From the NCBI RefSeq assembly GCF_011397635.1, contig NC_064765.1, positions 31,276,632 to 31,340,631 on the forward strand: 64,000 bases of DNA, written 5' to 3'. Positions 13,401-32,089 of this stretch are shown in pieces. A program made the translations under genes and the position numbers. The DNA comes from Epinephelus fuscoguttatus. Taxonomy: Eukaryota > Chordata > Actinopteri > Perciformes > Serranidae. The notes under the pieces were generated by a model. The model had not been told where the DNA came from. It saw only the letters and a list, made by a program, of their open reading frames with translations, and did no database searches. Numbering within the stretch: the first letter of the stretch is position 1; every line of letters begins with the position of its first letter.

Positions 13401-15054
13401 TTAGCATCAGAAATATATTAAATATATTTTCAGAGAGATCAAATTCAAACACAGACATGTTCAGTTCAGTAATGACTGGAAAAGCCTGCTGCACCTTCAT
13501 GATCTGTATATCATTCTGCTACACCTTAGAGTGCTGCCTGTGTTTCTCATGTTGCAAATATTGACTTAGAGATAAAACTATAAGAACTAACACACACAGT
13601 AAGACCAGCCTATAGATACAGTCAGTATTCATGAAAACGCCCACAAAACGTCACATCCCTTCATGCAGAGGGAGAAAATGAGGCATTCGCTGTCATGCTG
13701 ACGAGTTGCTGTGTGGCTTTGTACACGTCAAATAAACTTAAAAATCCAAAGTGAAAGGGTATTTTCAACCTGGACCCTAAATGACTAATGGTAACAACTT
13801 TTTTTGAGATTGGTCCGGTATTGAGCAAGAGCAGCAGCCAGGTTGCAATAAAAACACTCACACACTTGTCAGACAGTTTCAGATTAGATTATTTAAAGGA
13901 TCCTACAGAGATAGACAATTTTGTTTAAGAGAAAGATCCTTTTTGTTTAACTAGACACAGCCCCAGAATGACTATTGTCAAACCCACCAGACTCCATTGA
14001 AATAAACAGTAATTTTGTCATTGTAAAACTTCTTTCCACTGTTCCCAACAATCGCCAACTCTGGTTTAATAAAAAATTAAACTCTTAATTCACTCGGTGA
14101 GGTATGAAAATATGCTGGCTCTATACACACTAAAATTATCATATATTTAAATAGAGTATGCTGGGTTTGGCGATGGGAACTTTGCAGATGTTTCTGGTGA
14201 AACAAAAAGAATCGAATGCTCTGTCTCAGCTGTTTTTGATTGCTCAGCCACTGGTAAAAAGTCGTGAGCCTCCAAGGACCTGGAGTTCATAAGGTTGCAA
14301 ATCCTTGCGTGACAATGTTACGGCACATCATCAAAACATAAGCTAATGGCGCTGAGTAACGTCGGTGCTGCTATACTGTCTCGGAAACATGCATGTAGTC
14401 TACTACATCTTAGCATTAATGACAGGGTACTGATATTATTGTAAGTTTAGTTAATCATATATATGGTAAATTTTGTAGTCTCTTATGCGAGTTTAGAAAC
14501 CGTGCATTTCCAGGCCGGGGGAAAGGACTGTCAACTCTGTCCTTACCACGGCCACTAACTATGACTACACATCTGTATCCACACAGACTTTCTTTGTGTA
14601 ATTTGTGCATTTGGATACACAGATATTAAGTCTTATGTCTGTGCTGTGTGTATGTAATGTGTTTATATGTGTGTATTTATAGGTGTCAGAGGGGAGGGTA
14701 GATCAAGCCAAAGGGATCTTCTACAAGGCCTTACAGAATATTCCCTGGGCTAAGGTGAGACATAAAAGTGATATATCCAAGCAGCTGCTAAACACTGTCT
14801 ACTTGTTTTTTTTTAATTTTACATACAAGAAATAAATGTCATTCACTCTCTTTGTGTGTGGGGGTGTCTATGAATGTAAATTTGCATTTATGCAAATGTG
14901 TGTCTGTTGCACGTGTGTGTGTGATCAGGGTTTGTACATGGACGCAGTGCACCTGTTCCCTGAACATCTGCAGGAGTTCGTAGATCTGATGACGGAGAAA
15001 GAACTCCGACTCAGACTGCCCTTAGAAGAACTGGATATACTGCTGGAGGACTGA
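2805..15054 (+). CDS. nrde2: NRDE2, nuclear exosome regulator / RNAi-defective-2 homologue (exons 2-19; 5' end outside window)
   Basis: Coding exons: 2805-2907, 3348-3551, 3665-3805, 4348-4613, 4708-4934, 5152-5376, 5697-5886, 6170-6303, 7098-7218, 7444-7616, 7747-7918, 8034-8254, 8943-9438, 11217-11632, 11800-11939, 13000-13141, 14683-14754, 14929-15054 (stop TGA). All phases join, giving 1188 codons plus an unseen exon 1 of about 20. Order of parts: the ELDWL start of exon 2; a lysine-rich, nuclear-signal-like block (exon 3); the SLYRGDVARYKRKG and GLDPRRQAVSW segments (exons 4-5) matching the MTR4-binding region of mammalian NRDE2; then HAT/TPR-like helical repeats, including GHSEKAISLFQAM, ARGWKAW, EEDCEDP and LLWRMYMHFL; the C-terminus is RLPLEELDILLED. 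In mammals NRDE2 binds MTR4 and limits its delivery of RNA to the nuclear exosome. Intron 15 uses a GC donor. An 11217 start is preferred over 11214, which would add one codon. Identity rests on near collinear similarity to human NRDE2 from memory. Confidence 0.95.
3935..3988. repeat. Tandem pair of perfect palindromes in nrde2 intron 4
   Basis: The arm actctacattca, a central g, and its reverse complement tgaatgtagagt form a perfect palindrome at 3935-3959, repeated at 3964-3988. The second copy extends to 13-bp arms (3963-3989). Each copy could form a hairpin, or the two could cross-pair. Confidence 0.85.
7224..7268 (+). repeat. (AC)n microsatellite just inside the 5' end of nrde2 intron 10
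   Basis: About 22 AC units begin five bases after the exon 10 donor (7219). They are complementary to the (GT)n run at 7398-7427 near the other end of the same intron. Confidence 0.95.
7398..7427 (+). repeat. (GT)n microsatellite just upstream of the nrde2 exon 11 acceptor
   Basis: Fifteen GT units end 16 bases before exon 11 (starts 7444). The remaining sequence up to the AG, tttctgtgtacccacag, has only a short pyrimidine tract. Confidence 0.95.
9439..10241. other. nrde2 intron 14, left part, no gene seen
   Basis: AT-rich intron sequence. I see no exon, no RNA gene and no clear repeat boundary here. The only open frame that runs on is intron read-through of exon 14. Confidence 0.5.
10242..10803. 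mobile_element. Short non-autonomous DNA transposon, hAT-like (candidate)
   Basis: An 11-bp direct repeat agcattcagtt flanks the block at 10242-10252 and 10793-10803, and the block's tips are agcctg (10253) and caggct (ending 10792), which are inverted. The interior of about 540 bp is more GC-rich than the intron around it and has no long frame. An 8-bp duplication contained in the direct repeat would fit the hAT superfamily. The inverted similarity beyond the first six bases is weak, so the class is tentative. Confidence 0.5.
11633..11799 (+). other. nrde2: GC-AG intron (nrde2 intron 15)
   Basis: Exon 15 ends ...tatgtacag and the intron opens gcaagc, the typical GC-donor consensus CAG|GCAAG. 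It closes gtttcag before GTGGAGAAC. Reading phase 0 is kept, and the joined protein (WSIYVQ-VENRYHS) aligns with the human order. No GT donor gives a plausible join nearby. Confidence 0.8.
11940..12999. other. nrde2 intron 16, no feature seen
   Basis: AT-rich, with many stops in all frames; no repeat boundary or second gene recognised. Confidence 0.5.
13142..14682. other. nrde2 intron 17, possibly repeat-derived in part
   Basis: No exon-like frame is present. The segment around 13860-14450 has the look of an interspersed teleost repeat, but no terminal repeats or duplications could be located, so it is not called as an element. Confidence 0.35.
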
Positions 15055-15264
15055 ACACACACAGATATCATTCAAGAACTTGTGTTTGCTTTATTGCCAA
15101 CTTGCTACTATCAGCACACTTGATGGCAGAGCAGGAGAATGCAAAAACTTGGGACGCTTACACACACATATCTGCAATATTAAACAGTGACGTTGCAGTG
15201 ATCATATGGGTTCAGGGCCATCCTTTGTACATAATGTCTTTATTTTCACAGCAAAACACTAGTT

Positions 15265-15270
15265 AATAAA
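15265..15270 (+). terminator. nrde2: Poly(A) signal of nrde2
   Basis: AATAAA lies 211 bases after the nrde2 stop codon, followed by a GT-rich run (tgtgttgtgtgctgtatgtgtg) about 20 bases on, the usual downstream element. Another AATAAA occurs near 15377. Confidence 0.65.
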
Positions 15271-15399
15271 AATGTGATTCTCATTCATGTGTTGTGTGCT
15301 GTATGTGTGTTTATGCATATGAGCTTTAAGTGCATGCAAACTGAGGTTGAAGGCCTGTATGCAAAATGAAATATCAAATAAATCTCCATAATATCTTTA

Positions 15400-16430
15400 T
15401 TAGATGCTGTTGTAAAGACCAATTCCACATTATAGTCCAAAGACATAAATTGTAAACAAATACTGAGATAAATAAGAAGCATAAGAAAGACTGGAAAATT
15501 TGAAGGAATACTTAACCCCCCAAATGATGTATGTACAGCTGAGGATCAAAGTGTTGTGTCAGTGGAGTCTCGCTTTGAAGAGAGCATAGGTAAGTTTCAC
15601 TTCAGTTACTGTCAAAAACTGCTGTCTGTTTGAGAAATACTGAGCATATGACTGGATAAATGAGACTTGGATTTCAGTGCCCAAGTTGTGTGAGAGTTTG
15701 TAAACAGATGTTTTGACAAAGTTTTGCTATTGTTATACACAGTTGCCCATGACTTCAGTTAATGAAGAATTACCTCCATTTTTTGATTTGTTTACTGGAA
15801 GCATGCAAAAAAATATGAAGTCTGATGTTAAATTAACTGATATACAAATGATCATTTGGGGGTTGAAGCATTCCTTTAATTTTACACAGCTTCAGCATTT
15901 TTAACTGTCAATGTTCAAATGCAAATGTTTCAACTTGTTTATGCTTTGGACACACCTGGGTTAACCAGACAATGAGGTTAAATGATATTGGAGCCCTGCA
16001 CCTATGTGACTAACAGTCTTGCCCAAATACCAAGGACAGAATAAGATCAGACTTTAGTGTTAAGTTCAGAAAGATGTGACTGTCCATGTGGTGTTTTTTA
16101 AATGTATTTGTCACTTTTTATATATAAAATTTCATCATGTGAACAGTGCGTCTGTAAATTATGCCACAGAGTTGAGCTTTACTTTGTTGCTTTTTGTCAT
16201 TTAAATCCTCTTTGAATTTAAATGAATAACATTTTAAACACTGGGGAATTCTGCCTCATTTTAAATATATCTCTGCGTTAAGTCATTCACTTCCTCGCCT
16301 CACCTGTAAACTACCTGAAAGCTTTCACCTGCTCTATACTGTACGTATGTTACTCATAGGACAGTGTACACAGTGGCCGTGGAGTCGCTCCCTCCTGCTA
16401 TCGTTGCCGCGCCGTGGTTTGACGCATTGC
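15400..16430. other. Intergenic, no gene seen
   Basis: AT-rich sequence between the nrde2 3' end and a promoter-like cluster. Frames are short and not conserved-looking. Confidence 0.45.
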
Positions 16431-16443
16431 AGATCCGCCCTGG

Positions 16444-16576
16444 CCAATCAGCGGCCTCTGTACAGTGTGCAGAATATTGCGGGTCTGCTCTGTCCAATCA
16501 GAGTCCGCCTCTCAAAACAAAACCACAACTTCCCCAAGCCGTCAGCAGCAATCGTATCCTTCCGCCTGCATAAAAT
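16444..16576 (+). promoter_or_regulatory. Isolated CCAAT/CCAAT/TATA-like cluster
   Basis: Two ggccaatcag/gtccaatcag boxes (CCAAT at 16444-16448 and 16494-16498) sit exactly 50 bp apart in a locally GC-rich patch, followed by cataaaat at 16569-16576, about 70 bases downstream. This geometry resembles a core promoter. No convincing coding frame follows within 1 kb, so any product would be noncoding, a remnant, or a far 5' exon of calm1. Confidence 0.35.
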
Positions 16577-16599
16577 CCTGTGTAACACAAAGTAGTCCG

Positions 16600-17900
16600 T
16601 CACTTTCTTTGTCACTTTCGACAGATTCAAAAACTAGTAGAAATAGATCCGCGGAAACCACCTTCAAATTACCTTCATGGTATTATTCTTAAAGGGAAAA
16701 CGACCACTGTTATGAACTACTTAATAATTTCAATAAAATGTATGGTGTATCTTCCTCTCAGATAAAATTGTCCTCAAAATAAACGCTATAAGGCCCCAAT
16801 ACATTGCAAAGGCTATATTTTATGACAATAAAACATTAGTTTATTAGTCTGTTACAGTTATTAATCTATGTTATGTGAAATGGGTCCAAGAAAATGTTTA
16901 CCTTAAATACAATCATTTTTAAGTTGTATTTGTAATGATGATGCAACACTATTATATTCATTTAGGCCTACATAATGTCACAGCATACGGGTAAACTGAG
17001 ACGCCTCTTGCAGTTTAACAGGTTCATATTACAGTAATAGTGTGTGTCTCTGATGCCAGATGTAATGGCAGCCAAGTGCTGAAGAGACCTAAGCAGACTT
17101 TATTCTTGGTGCCAGGTTGTTTGGTTTATGACTGAATATTTAACAACAGAAAAGTCAGCCTCACGTTATGTTGTATTGTGACACTGGTTTTACAGTCACC
17201 TTCTCTGAATCTGTGATTACACAGCATCAAGGCTGGATTACCAACAGAGCAAAGCAGACAACTGCTATGGGGCCCCAGGTTGTCAGGGACGTGCACCACT
17301 TTAGTACAATATCACATTAAAGGCAGGTTATTATCAGGGCTGTCTCAGTGGGAGTGGGACTGAGTATCCAGGGCCCCAATGGGAGGAAAAGCTTGGAAAT
17401 AAATAAATAGTGCCATAACTAAATTGGCTGAATAAATCAGTTAAAAGAATTAACTTTGTATAAAAAAACAGCGGAAGCTCTCTGAGGCCCCTCTCACCCC
17501 TTAAAGGCACAAAATGTTTTAGTCTGCCCTGCATTAGGATTTGTTTCTCAATACAGTTAAAGCTGAGTGAATGACTGATTATGCTGCCAGAGCACAAATG
17601 AACACTACTTGTCTTTCTCCAAGAAAGGGGAATTGGAGTTTCAAAACAGAAAAGAAAGGAAAAGGACAGAAACAAGCCGACTTTGTAAAAAAAATACTCA
17701 AAAGATGCGTGAGAGAGATGGATCAAGAGAGGAGGGATGGGGGGCCCACAGACTGCCTAATAATGCCTAAACTTCTCTTTTGGCCATAATTGGAACAAAT
17801 TAACACCAGTAAAGTTTTATCCCAGCATAGGAGTGCTGGCTTTGAATTTAACGAAATCTGTATGTCCTCAGTGTGCATACACATTTCAGAGGGCATAAGT
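16600..17900. other. Intergenic, no gene seen
   Basis: Low-complexity A/T stretches and short frames only; nothing assignable. Confidence 0.4.
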
Positions 17901-17912
17901 TGGGGTGTCAGT

Positions 17913-18289
17913 ATGGCCCCATACATGGGTGCAGATCTGATGACAAGTTTGGGGGGGACACAATTAGTTGTGTTTTTTTTTTAATTGCACGTGTGCAAAT
18001 CATACCCACAGAGCACTTGAGATTGCCAGCATATTTCACGATTTCACAGAGGCTCATCACCATCACCAAGTCATTCATGTCCACTCACGTTTTCATCTCT
18101 CGCCTCTCACGGATTCCCATTTCTCCTCATCATCTTCCCTTTCTCCCAGTATATGGGACTACTGTATACATTTGCTCAATTTCAATCATTTAAGCTGTTT
18201 AGAATTGGGGGGGACAATTTGTGTTTTTCAGAATTTGGGGGGGACATGTCCCCCCCGTCCCCCCCGGGATCTGCACCCATGGCCCCATA
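17913..18289. mobile_element. Small inverted-repeat element upstream of calm1
   Basis: A perfect 11-bp inverted repeat, gggtgcagatc at 17927-17937 and gatctgcaccc at 18268-18278, encloses about 350 bp. The 11-bp direct repeat atggccccata flanks it at 17913-17923 and 18279-18289. Inside are several 'ttgggggggac' motifs and a C-rich right end, seen widely in teleost repeats. This looks like a non-autonomous DNA transposon with target duplication. Confidence 0.6.
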
Positions 18290-18399
18290 ACAGGTAAATC
18301 ACATCCTGCACAGACTGCAAACATTAACAAAATGTTATTTTTCTCTTTCTAAATAAAAACTATTTGTAAAACTAGGGAAACCGGATATTTTAAAAGTTA

Positions 18400-18661
18400 C
18401 TTCCTTCTATGAAACTTGACCTCAAAGACAGGTACGAGACTGGCCCGTGTGCGTGTACGCGTGCACGTTTGAGGAGACGTTGAAAGAGCGAGGACTCTTC
18501 GTTGATTGAGTGAATATCCCCACAGTGCGGAGGAATACACTGAGCCGTACAGCAGTGGTTCGTCTCACCCGCCCGCCTCCAGCCAGCCTTGCTCAGTGGC
18601 AACCTTCCATTTCCTCTCTCCCTGTAGCGTTAGCAGACCGACGTCCCTAACTCCAACAGAC
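18400..18661 (+). promoter_or_regulatory. calm1: calm1 promoter and 5' UTR region
   Basis: The approximately 260 bases before the calm1 ATG become CpG-richer (acgcgtgcacg, gagacgttg, gagcgagg, cacccgcccgcctcc), in contrast to the AT-rich flanks. No TATA box is evident at a fixed distance. The 5' UTR limit cannot be read from sequence. Confidence 0.45.
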
Positions 18662-25358
<6,697 letters not shown>

Positions 25359-26500
25359 ACTGGGCTCACATTAAAGACAAAGAATCAGTCAAATGTTTCA
25401 CTTACCTCTTATTGCAAAAATCTACATTTATTCATACTGTTCTGTATAGACAACTTAAACTGAATGTTGGAAAACTGAAAATCTGTCCATATAAACAAGC
25501 TCAAAAAAGGTAAAAGACAAAAAGAAAAATCCTAAATGAATCTGCATGTACTGGCTTGTATTCCCGCCCCCCAGCGCTGAGCTGCCCAATCAGATCTCAA
25601 CTCGTTAGCCAAGCAGCCTCTCTGCAGCTGGCTGGTTTGGCCACTGCTCCTCTGCTTCCTGGTTCCATCTGCCTGATGTCATGATGATTATATGGGCTGG
25701 CCAATCGCCTTTCTTCTATGACTTCCTGTTTTCTTTTTTCCGTTCTTCATGCATGCAGCTTTAGATGGGTGACTGTTGAGAGCCCAGTGGCAGAGGGCTG
25801 TTGTTGGGCCTCAGGTTGGCCTGGGACCCACAGAGAGGAGGGAGGGGTTAGTTGACAGATGGATGGGAGTGAGTGAACCAGCTGAACCTTTGCAGTTTGC
25901 TTACCTAAATGAAGTCAGTGACAACAGAGATATTTTTAAGAAAAATATTAAAATGGAATAAATAAGAACTCATTTTAGATTCTGTGTTTCTGGCATGTCA
26001 GGATACTTGCTTTATCCTTTGTGTGTTTACCTTTTTTGAGGCGAAAGTGGGTGGGACATAGATTTGAGCCCTTTGGGTGTTGGATGTGTCCCAGACTCTT
26101 CGGAGGGGTTGGGTGGGCTTTAAAGGTGAAGATATACATACAAGAGCAATGTTTGAGGCAATATCTGTACCATGAGTACCAGGTTTTGCAGAGTTGGAGA
26201 TTTACAAACACTGAATCTGTGGTTATCACTGAAGCATGCTTAGGTACAGTGTATTGCCTCAAGGGTTGCATGTGTATCAGGATTCTACTGGGGTGTTAAT
26301 TTCAGTTTAGTGGGGACAGGGTCGGTGCTTTGCAGCATTTCTATCTTGTGTTTGTGTGTGAGTTTGCGTGTGTAAATGTGTGCGTGTGTGTGTGTGTGTG
26401 TGGGTGCGGCGAGGCCCGGCCCAGTCCAACTGTTTTGTTCAGTTGATCTGCATTCCAAGTTGTACATGCTAGTCTTTACATTTTGTTTTTTTCAAATAAA
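25359..26500 (+). other. calm1: calm1 3' UTR with poly(A) signals
   Basis: No gene follows the calm1 stop. AATAAA occurs at 25957-25962 and 26495-26500; a GT-rich run (ttttcatgtgtttttttttc) follows the second. Vertebrate CALM1 typically has a long 3' UTR with alternative poly(A) sites, which fits. Confidence 0.6.
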
Positions 26501-26520
26501 ATACCATGAACTAACATCTC

Positions 26521-27882
26521 GTATCGGGTTTTCATGTGTTTTTTTTTCTTAAAAATAAGCCGACTTGTGTTTTCTCTGTGTGAAGGCAGATTCTGTGGGG
26601 GAAGTGCTGCTTTTAAATGACTCATCCGTGCTACTTATTGCATGCATCGTCCTTTTGAGAGTGTAAGTGTAAGCACAGAAGCCACTGAAAACATATTGGT
26701 TCGCTTTTACTTTCCTAAATCTCCTAAATGAGTAGTTATTACAGGATCAGACAGTTGGTCTGGTTTTCAACAAACACTAGACATAAACAAAAGTATTACA
26801 AAAAGTTGTAACTGGTCTCAGTCTTCCATACAACATGAGTATTAGCGTAGCAGCTCCGTGTCTGCACAGAACGGGTCACGTTAAGGGTCAGGAATTGAAA
26901 TACCAAACAAACCCTTTCCATCTATTTAAACATATCACCATGGTTACTCTGATTATCTTGCCTTGATGATACAACAAATAAAAAGCACTCTCCAAGGAAT
27001 AAGGTACACAAGTATAATCCATCAATATTGCACTTCATATGAGGGAAAAGTTGCATTTTTTTTTTTAAAACATGGGACTATCAAAAGTGCCCCACACTAG
27101 AGACTGATATGGACACCAGCATGTCCTTGCTAATCTGATGGTACAATTAGTGTGTTTGGAAGGGTGTCACAAGGACTTCTCCAGATCGTTGAGAACTTCT
27201 GTCTGCAGATGAGGAGACGTTGCTAGGCAACAGAGCCAGGCATGGGGTGGGTGGAAGTGAAAGAGAGGGAGCAGAAAACCGTGGGAGTCTGAGGAGAGAG
27301 CAAGAGAGGAGACGATGGGGAGGAGGGTGGGGAGCGAGATGAGGTTGAAAGACAATAATAGAAACCCAGGACTTGAGGGAGAGGAAGAGAACGAGGGATG
27401 AAAAGAGAAGATGAAAATAGTCTCAGTGCATCTTAAAACCCATAAAATCTCTCCTCCTAAAATACCTCCCTCTTTCGTCTGATTCAGAAGCTGATATTCT
27501 GGCTGTCTTTAACAGATGAAGCCAGCGGACGTTTTACAGTCATAGACACTGAAGGCTACAGGCTGCTTATTTACTGGGGAGCTCTGTGTGTCAGGAGGCA
27601 GTGTAACCTCATGCACACACACGTTTGTACTACTGGTACTTGCACTGGTGCTGACTTAGAGATGGAAGAGAGGAAAAGTGGAGAGATGGAGAAGTGAAGG
27701 AGGTGTTAGATTTAGCCATGTATCACACACACACATAGAGTTAGTAGCTGCAGTTATGTAACTGTCTGAAGTGTATTAATATATCTTGCTGCTCACTGCT
27801 TGCTATTAGTGAGCTGCCACTCCAATGTTATTAACAGGGTCCCCAGTCCAGAAGATTCTCTCTCACATTTGCCTCAAATTCA

Positions 27883-27917
<35 letters not shown>

Positions 27918-29385
27918 ATCCTCAACACCAGGCTCCAGCTTGCACGCACATAAATATTTCAGTTTTTCCACCTGACAGCTAGAAGAATGGAGTGGGGAGC
28001 AAGTGTGTGTGTGTTAGGGGTGGACATCCTGTGCCACCATATGGGGCAGATATTCAGTATAGTCATTTTCTCTCTCTTTCCTCTTCTATTTTCTTACAAA
28101 ATGCCCATTGATGAAAATCACCAGGCTCTGTAGGAAATCTGCTACATTTCCAGCATTTGCAGAAAATGTACATAAGCAGCACGCACGTGCAGTGCAAGAT
28201 ATTACTATCATCTCTTCAATGGGAAATCTGACTGTTTCAGTTCATTACATTTCAGAGGCTGTTGTCTTGGGGAAAATACTGTGTTGGAAACTGCAGTCAA
28301 AAAAAGATGAGCTTTTAAACTGCTGAAATACAAAACACTTCAAAAACATAAGGGTGCCCTGTCATGTTTTTTGCAGTGACTTTGAATATTAAACTCTAAC
28401 CATAATCACCAACGTAACAGTGGTGATCAGGGGTGTCCATGAGGACGCCATCTCAGGTGAATTCAGCCAATTAGGCTTCAATGTCAAAACCCTCAACAGC
28501 TTTGATATTGGGTTTATTCAACTATCTTTATGAATATTGCCCGGTCATTTATTATCATGGAGTAGAGTATCAATGAATTTCATAAAAAATTTGAAGAAGA
28601 AGAAATTTAAGTTTTATTTTATTGAAATAAAAGCACTAAATCACAATAGAGGAATACTCCATTAAAAGTAAAGTTATACTCAGAATTTTATTCTCAGAAG
28701 TAAAAGTAAGCAAGTGCTAGCAGTAAATATAGTAAATTATTCACAGTAAATGTACACATTGTACAGTATAGTCCCCCCAGAGTGTTCACATACATTCTGA
28801 GGATTTTCATGCTTATAGATAAATTAAAGAATTTTAATGTGAAAACCATATATCAGCTATTATTTTTTTCAGAAAACTGAAGGATTGAGTGTACTTTTCT
28901 GAAAAAAAGGAAATTTTCCTACTTCTGAAAACTTACATTAAAAATGTTTTTATCATCTGTAAGATAAAAAGCCTCCAAAAACAAAAACATTCAAGAAAAC
29001 TTGTGCCTCAAAATAGTACTTTTGGAATTCAAGTAGGAAGAAAGCCTGTTGTCATCTAGCACTGGCTCCTGTCCATTTTGAAATGGGTGTCAGAAGCACC
29101 AGAAATGTGCAATCAACATATAATCCAGACTAATATAAACCCCATATACTGAGGTCATGACCTTTACGGGGGACTAATTGTAAATGATACCTGAGCATCC
29201 AGCAGCAGTGGGGGCTGAGGTGTGCGAGAGACTCAACTGTAGCTTCCTGACACTCTAGGACAAAGCCTGTCAGCGCTGTAATCCTCTGATAAAAAACACA
29301 CAAAGGAGGACACGCCTATCCACTGACAGACACACACCTGAGAAAGTAACACACACCGCTGGCCCTGAGGTCACAGCAAGAGGGA
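26521..29385. other. Intergenic between convergent calm1 and ttc7b, first part
   Basis: No supported gene. There is a purine-rich stretch about 27235-27420 and a (CA)n run about 27887-27913. Short frames across the GA-rich part are compositional. Confidence 0.45.
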
Positions 29386-29388
29386 GCA

Positions 29389-29389
<1 letters not shown>

Positions 29390-29455
<66 letters not shown>
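29390..29455 (+). repeat. (CA)n microsatellite
   Basis: About 33 uninterrupted CA units. Confidence 0.95.
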
Positions 29456-29462
<7 letters not shown>

Positions 29463-30220
29463 GTACTCACCAAAATACTAAGCTATAAGGTAAATATTTT
29501 TTCTTGTCTGAGCAAAAGAAACCTGAGAGGAGCATCAATGTTTCAGTGTTCAATATATGAAACACAACAAACAGACAAAAACTTCCAAACCTTTTTTAAA
29601 CCACTTTTATTATCTTTGTCATAGTCATCCTCCTAATTTCAGTCATTCATTTACAGCACAAAGGATTCACTGACTGAGCTCACAGCAACAAACTGTATCA
29701 GTTCATCCTTTTATTCCTCCGACTGCATCTCAGTAACACCTCTCTCCAGAAAATAGAATTATAATTTACTTTCTAAAATAATAACAATAATAATACACTC
29801 AGAACAATCAAATATACAACAATAATCCTTTGTATTTATAATCAAATGGAAAATAAAGTATATTCACCTAACTGTATATAACATGACTGACAGGACACAA
29901 AGACAACACAGTCACTGGTTGCATTTACACATAACAGGAAATCAGATATTTGAGACTATGAGTGTAACAGATACCTCCCATTCATATTTACAGTTTGTCA
30001 AAATATAAACGTTACATAGGAGCTCTGGTTTCCCAGTGGTTTATGTGAAACTTAGCTCGCTATTTTTGTGACATTTTCTTGTTTTTGCAGTTGGCACTCT
30101 TATGTGTTCAGCTATTGTGACCACAGATGCTGATGCTAAAAAAAATCTGCTTTTTCAAATAGATCAAAAGCATTAAAAATGTAAAATTATCAATAGTGAA
30201 ATTGAATTTATTTTACATCA
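29456..30220. other. Intergenic, no feature seen
   Basis: AT-rich sequence without frames or recognisable repeat ends. Confidence 0.45.
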
Positions 30221-30564
30221 ACAGTTTGACATTTTAAGAGTAATGTTCATTTGATTTCTTGCCAAGAGCTAGATGAGAGGACTGGTACCACTCTCCGTAA
30301 ATGTTAACATGGTATGTATGAAGCTAGAGCTAGCAGCTAGTTAGCTTAGCATTAAGACTGGTAACAGGGGAAAACAGTTAGCCTGCCCATGTCCAAGGGT
30401 AACAAAATCTGCCTTGCAGCACCTCTACAGCTCACTAATTAGCATGGTATATCTCCTTTGTTTAACCTGTAGGTTGTTTTTTAAGCACTTATCTTTCTTT
30501 TGTTTTATCTGAACAGAAACCCCAGGTGTTAATCTGTGAATTTTAGAGGTGCGTTATGCAGATG

Positions 30565-30597
<33 letters not shown>

Positions 30598-31316
30598 GAA
30601 AGAGCCAAGCTAGCTGATTCTTCTTTTCTCCAATCTGTATCATAAACTGTGTAAAATAACGCATGTATCTACCGTGGTGTCCCCCATTAGGTTGTGGGCC
30701 GCCATTTTGAAGCCTCAAGTGTGACCATATTTGGACGGCCATGTTTGAAGCCACGAGTTTTGGTCATTTTGGCCATTTTGGCTATTGCCATCTTTGTTTT
30801 GTGGAGCCAGAAGTGACTATATTTGGACGAGAGGGTGGATCTGAATCATAGAGTGTAGTGATGCCTTGCAGACAGCCTGTCACTCTAGCAGGCCTACCCT
30901 TACAGATGCGTAACTTTAAGCCTTAATATCATGTTAACGGGTGAGTTATATAAAAAGTCACGCCATGTAGGATTATCATGAATGTTGAAATTAGCTTACG
31001 AGACCAAAACTGTTTTTTTGCACCAGGCTGTAAACCTGTTTATTTCTGCTGTAAAGTTGGGAATTTTAACATGGGGGTCTATGGGGATTGACTCACTGTT
31101 GGAGCCAGCCTCAAGTGGCCATTTGAAGAACTGCAGTTTTTGGCACTTAAGTTTTTCAGCCCTTTATACTAAGTTAAGCTAATTAGCTGCTGGCTGTAGC
31201 TTTACTTTACAGACATGACAGTGGTATCAAACTACTCTCTTTACTCTCAGCAAGACAGCATAGAAACAAACAAACAAACAAAAAACATTTCCCCAAAATG
31301 TCAAACTATTCCTTTA
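30221..31316. repeat. Nested interspersed repeats (foldback element split by another repeat)
   Basis: The left end (acagtttgacatttt, then 'gctagagctagcagctagttagcttagcat...gactggtaacaggggaaaacag...gcacctctacagctcactaattag') and the right end (ccccaaaatgtcaaactattccttta) are the two sides of the foldback family also present at 51813-52166. Between them, about 30640-31150, lies a second common repeat ('gggccgccattttgaag...gtctatggggattgactcactgttggagccagcctcaagtggccattt'). No coding frame is supported. Confidence 0.55.
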
Positions 31317-31945
31317 GCTATAGCTCTTCCTGTGGGGCAAACTGAATGATGCACATATTACAAAAAATGTAAAATCATAGTGTCATTAAAATATGGTTAA
31401 ACAAAGGAGGCTGTAAAGTGTGTACAGCTGAGAAAAAAATATGCTTTAATTTAAAGAAGACATTAGCAGTTTTAAATCTGATCTCCTGTGTGTGAGAATG
31501 CAACCTGTGTTTTGGCATTTAGACTTTATTGATTGATTCTTCGGTGATCTGCTGATCATGTCTGTCCAAAGATGTGGCTGTCCTGAGCCAGCCATACAGT
31601 AACCATGACCCTCTCCATATAAAGAGCAAGTGAACGTGTGTGTGCATGTGTGTGGGTGTGTGTTGGATTTTCATAATATTTGGCTTTTAAAGGAAACATT
31701 ATTGGACTAAATAACGTGTAAACAAAATGTAAACTCTTGGGCTTCTGAATGCTAGTAACAGCAGAATAGGAACTCTAATATAATTTTATTTACATCTTTG
31801 AACAGGACAAAAACAACAAACACACAGAGCATACTACAAATCACATACAGCCAGACACAAATATGCACAGGCAACATGTTGGCACACATACACAGACATG
31901 GGTGTACATGCACAGACACAAACAGGCACACAAAAAGTGCAGATC

Positions 31946-31946
<1 letters not shown>

Positions 31947-31991
<45 letters not shown>
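31947..31991 (+). repeat. (AC)n microsatellite
   Basis: About 22 AC units near the 3' end region of ttc7b. Confidence 0.95.
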
Positions 31992-31992
<1 letters not shown>

Positions 31993-32083
31993 GCGACGTA
32001 TGCCCTCACACACACACAAAGTCCGGGGTCACAGCCACAGCAAGGCATTGTGGGAAGGGGGAAGCGTGTATGTATGTGAACTG

Positions 32084-32089
32084 TTTATT
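32084..32089 (-). terminator. ttc7b: Candidate poly(A) signal of ttc7b
   Basis: TTTATT on the plus strand is AATAAA on the ttc7b strand, 166 bases after its stop codon. A second copy lies at 31790-31785. Which one is used cannot be told from sequence. Confidence 0.45.

Noticed and set aside
16347-16595. 82-codon frame over the CCAAT cluster, considered as a small gene
   Set aside because: It covers the promoter-like boxes themselves and has no recognisable features.
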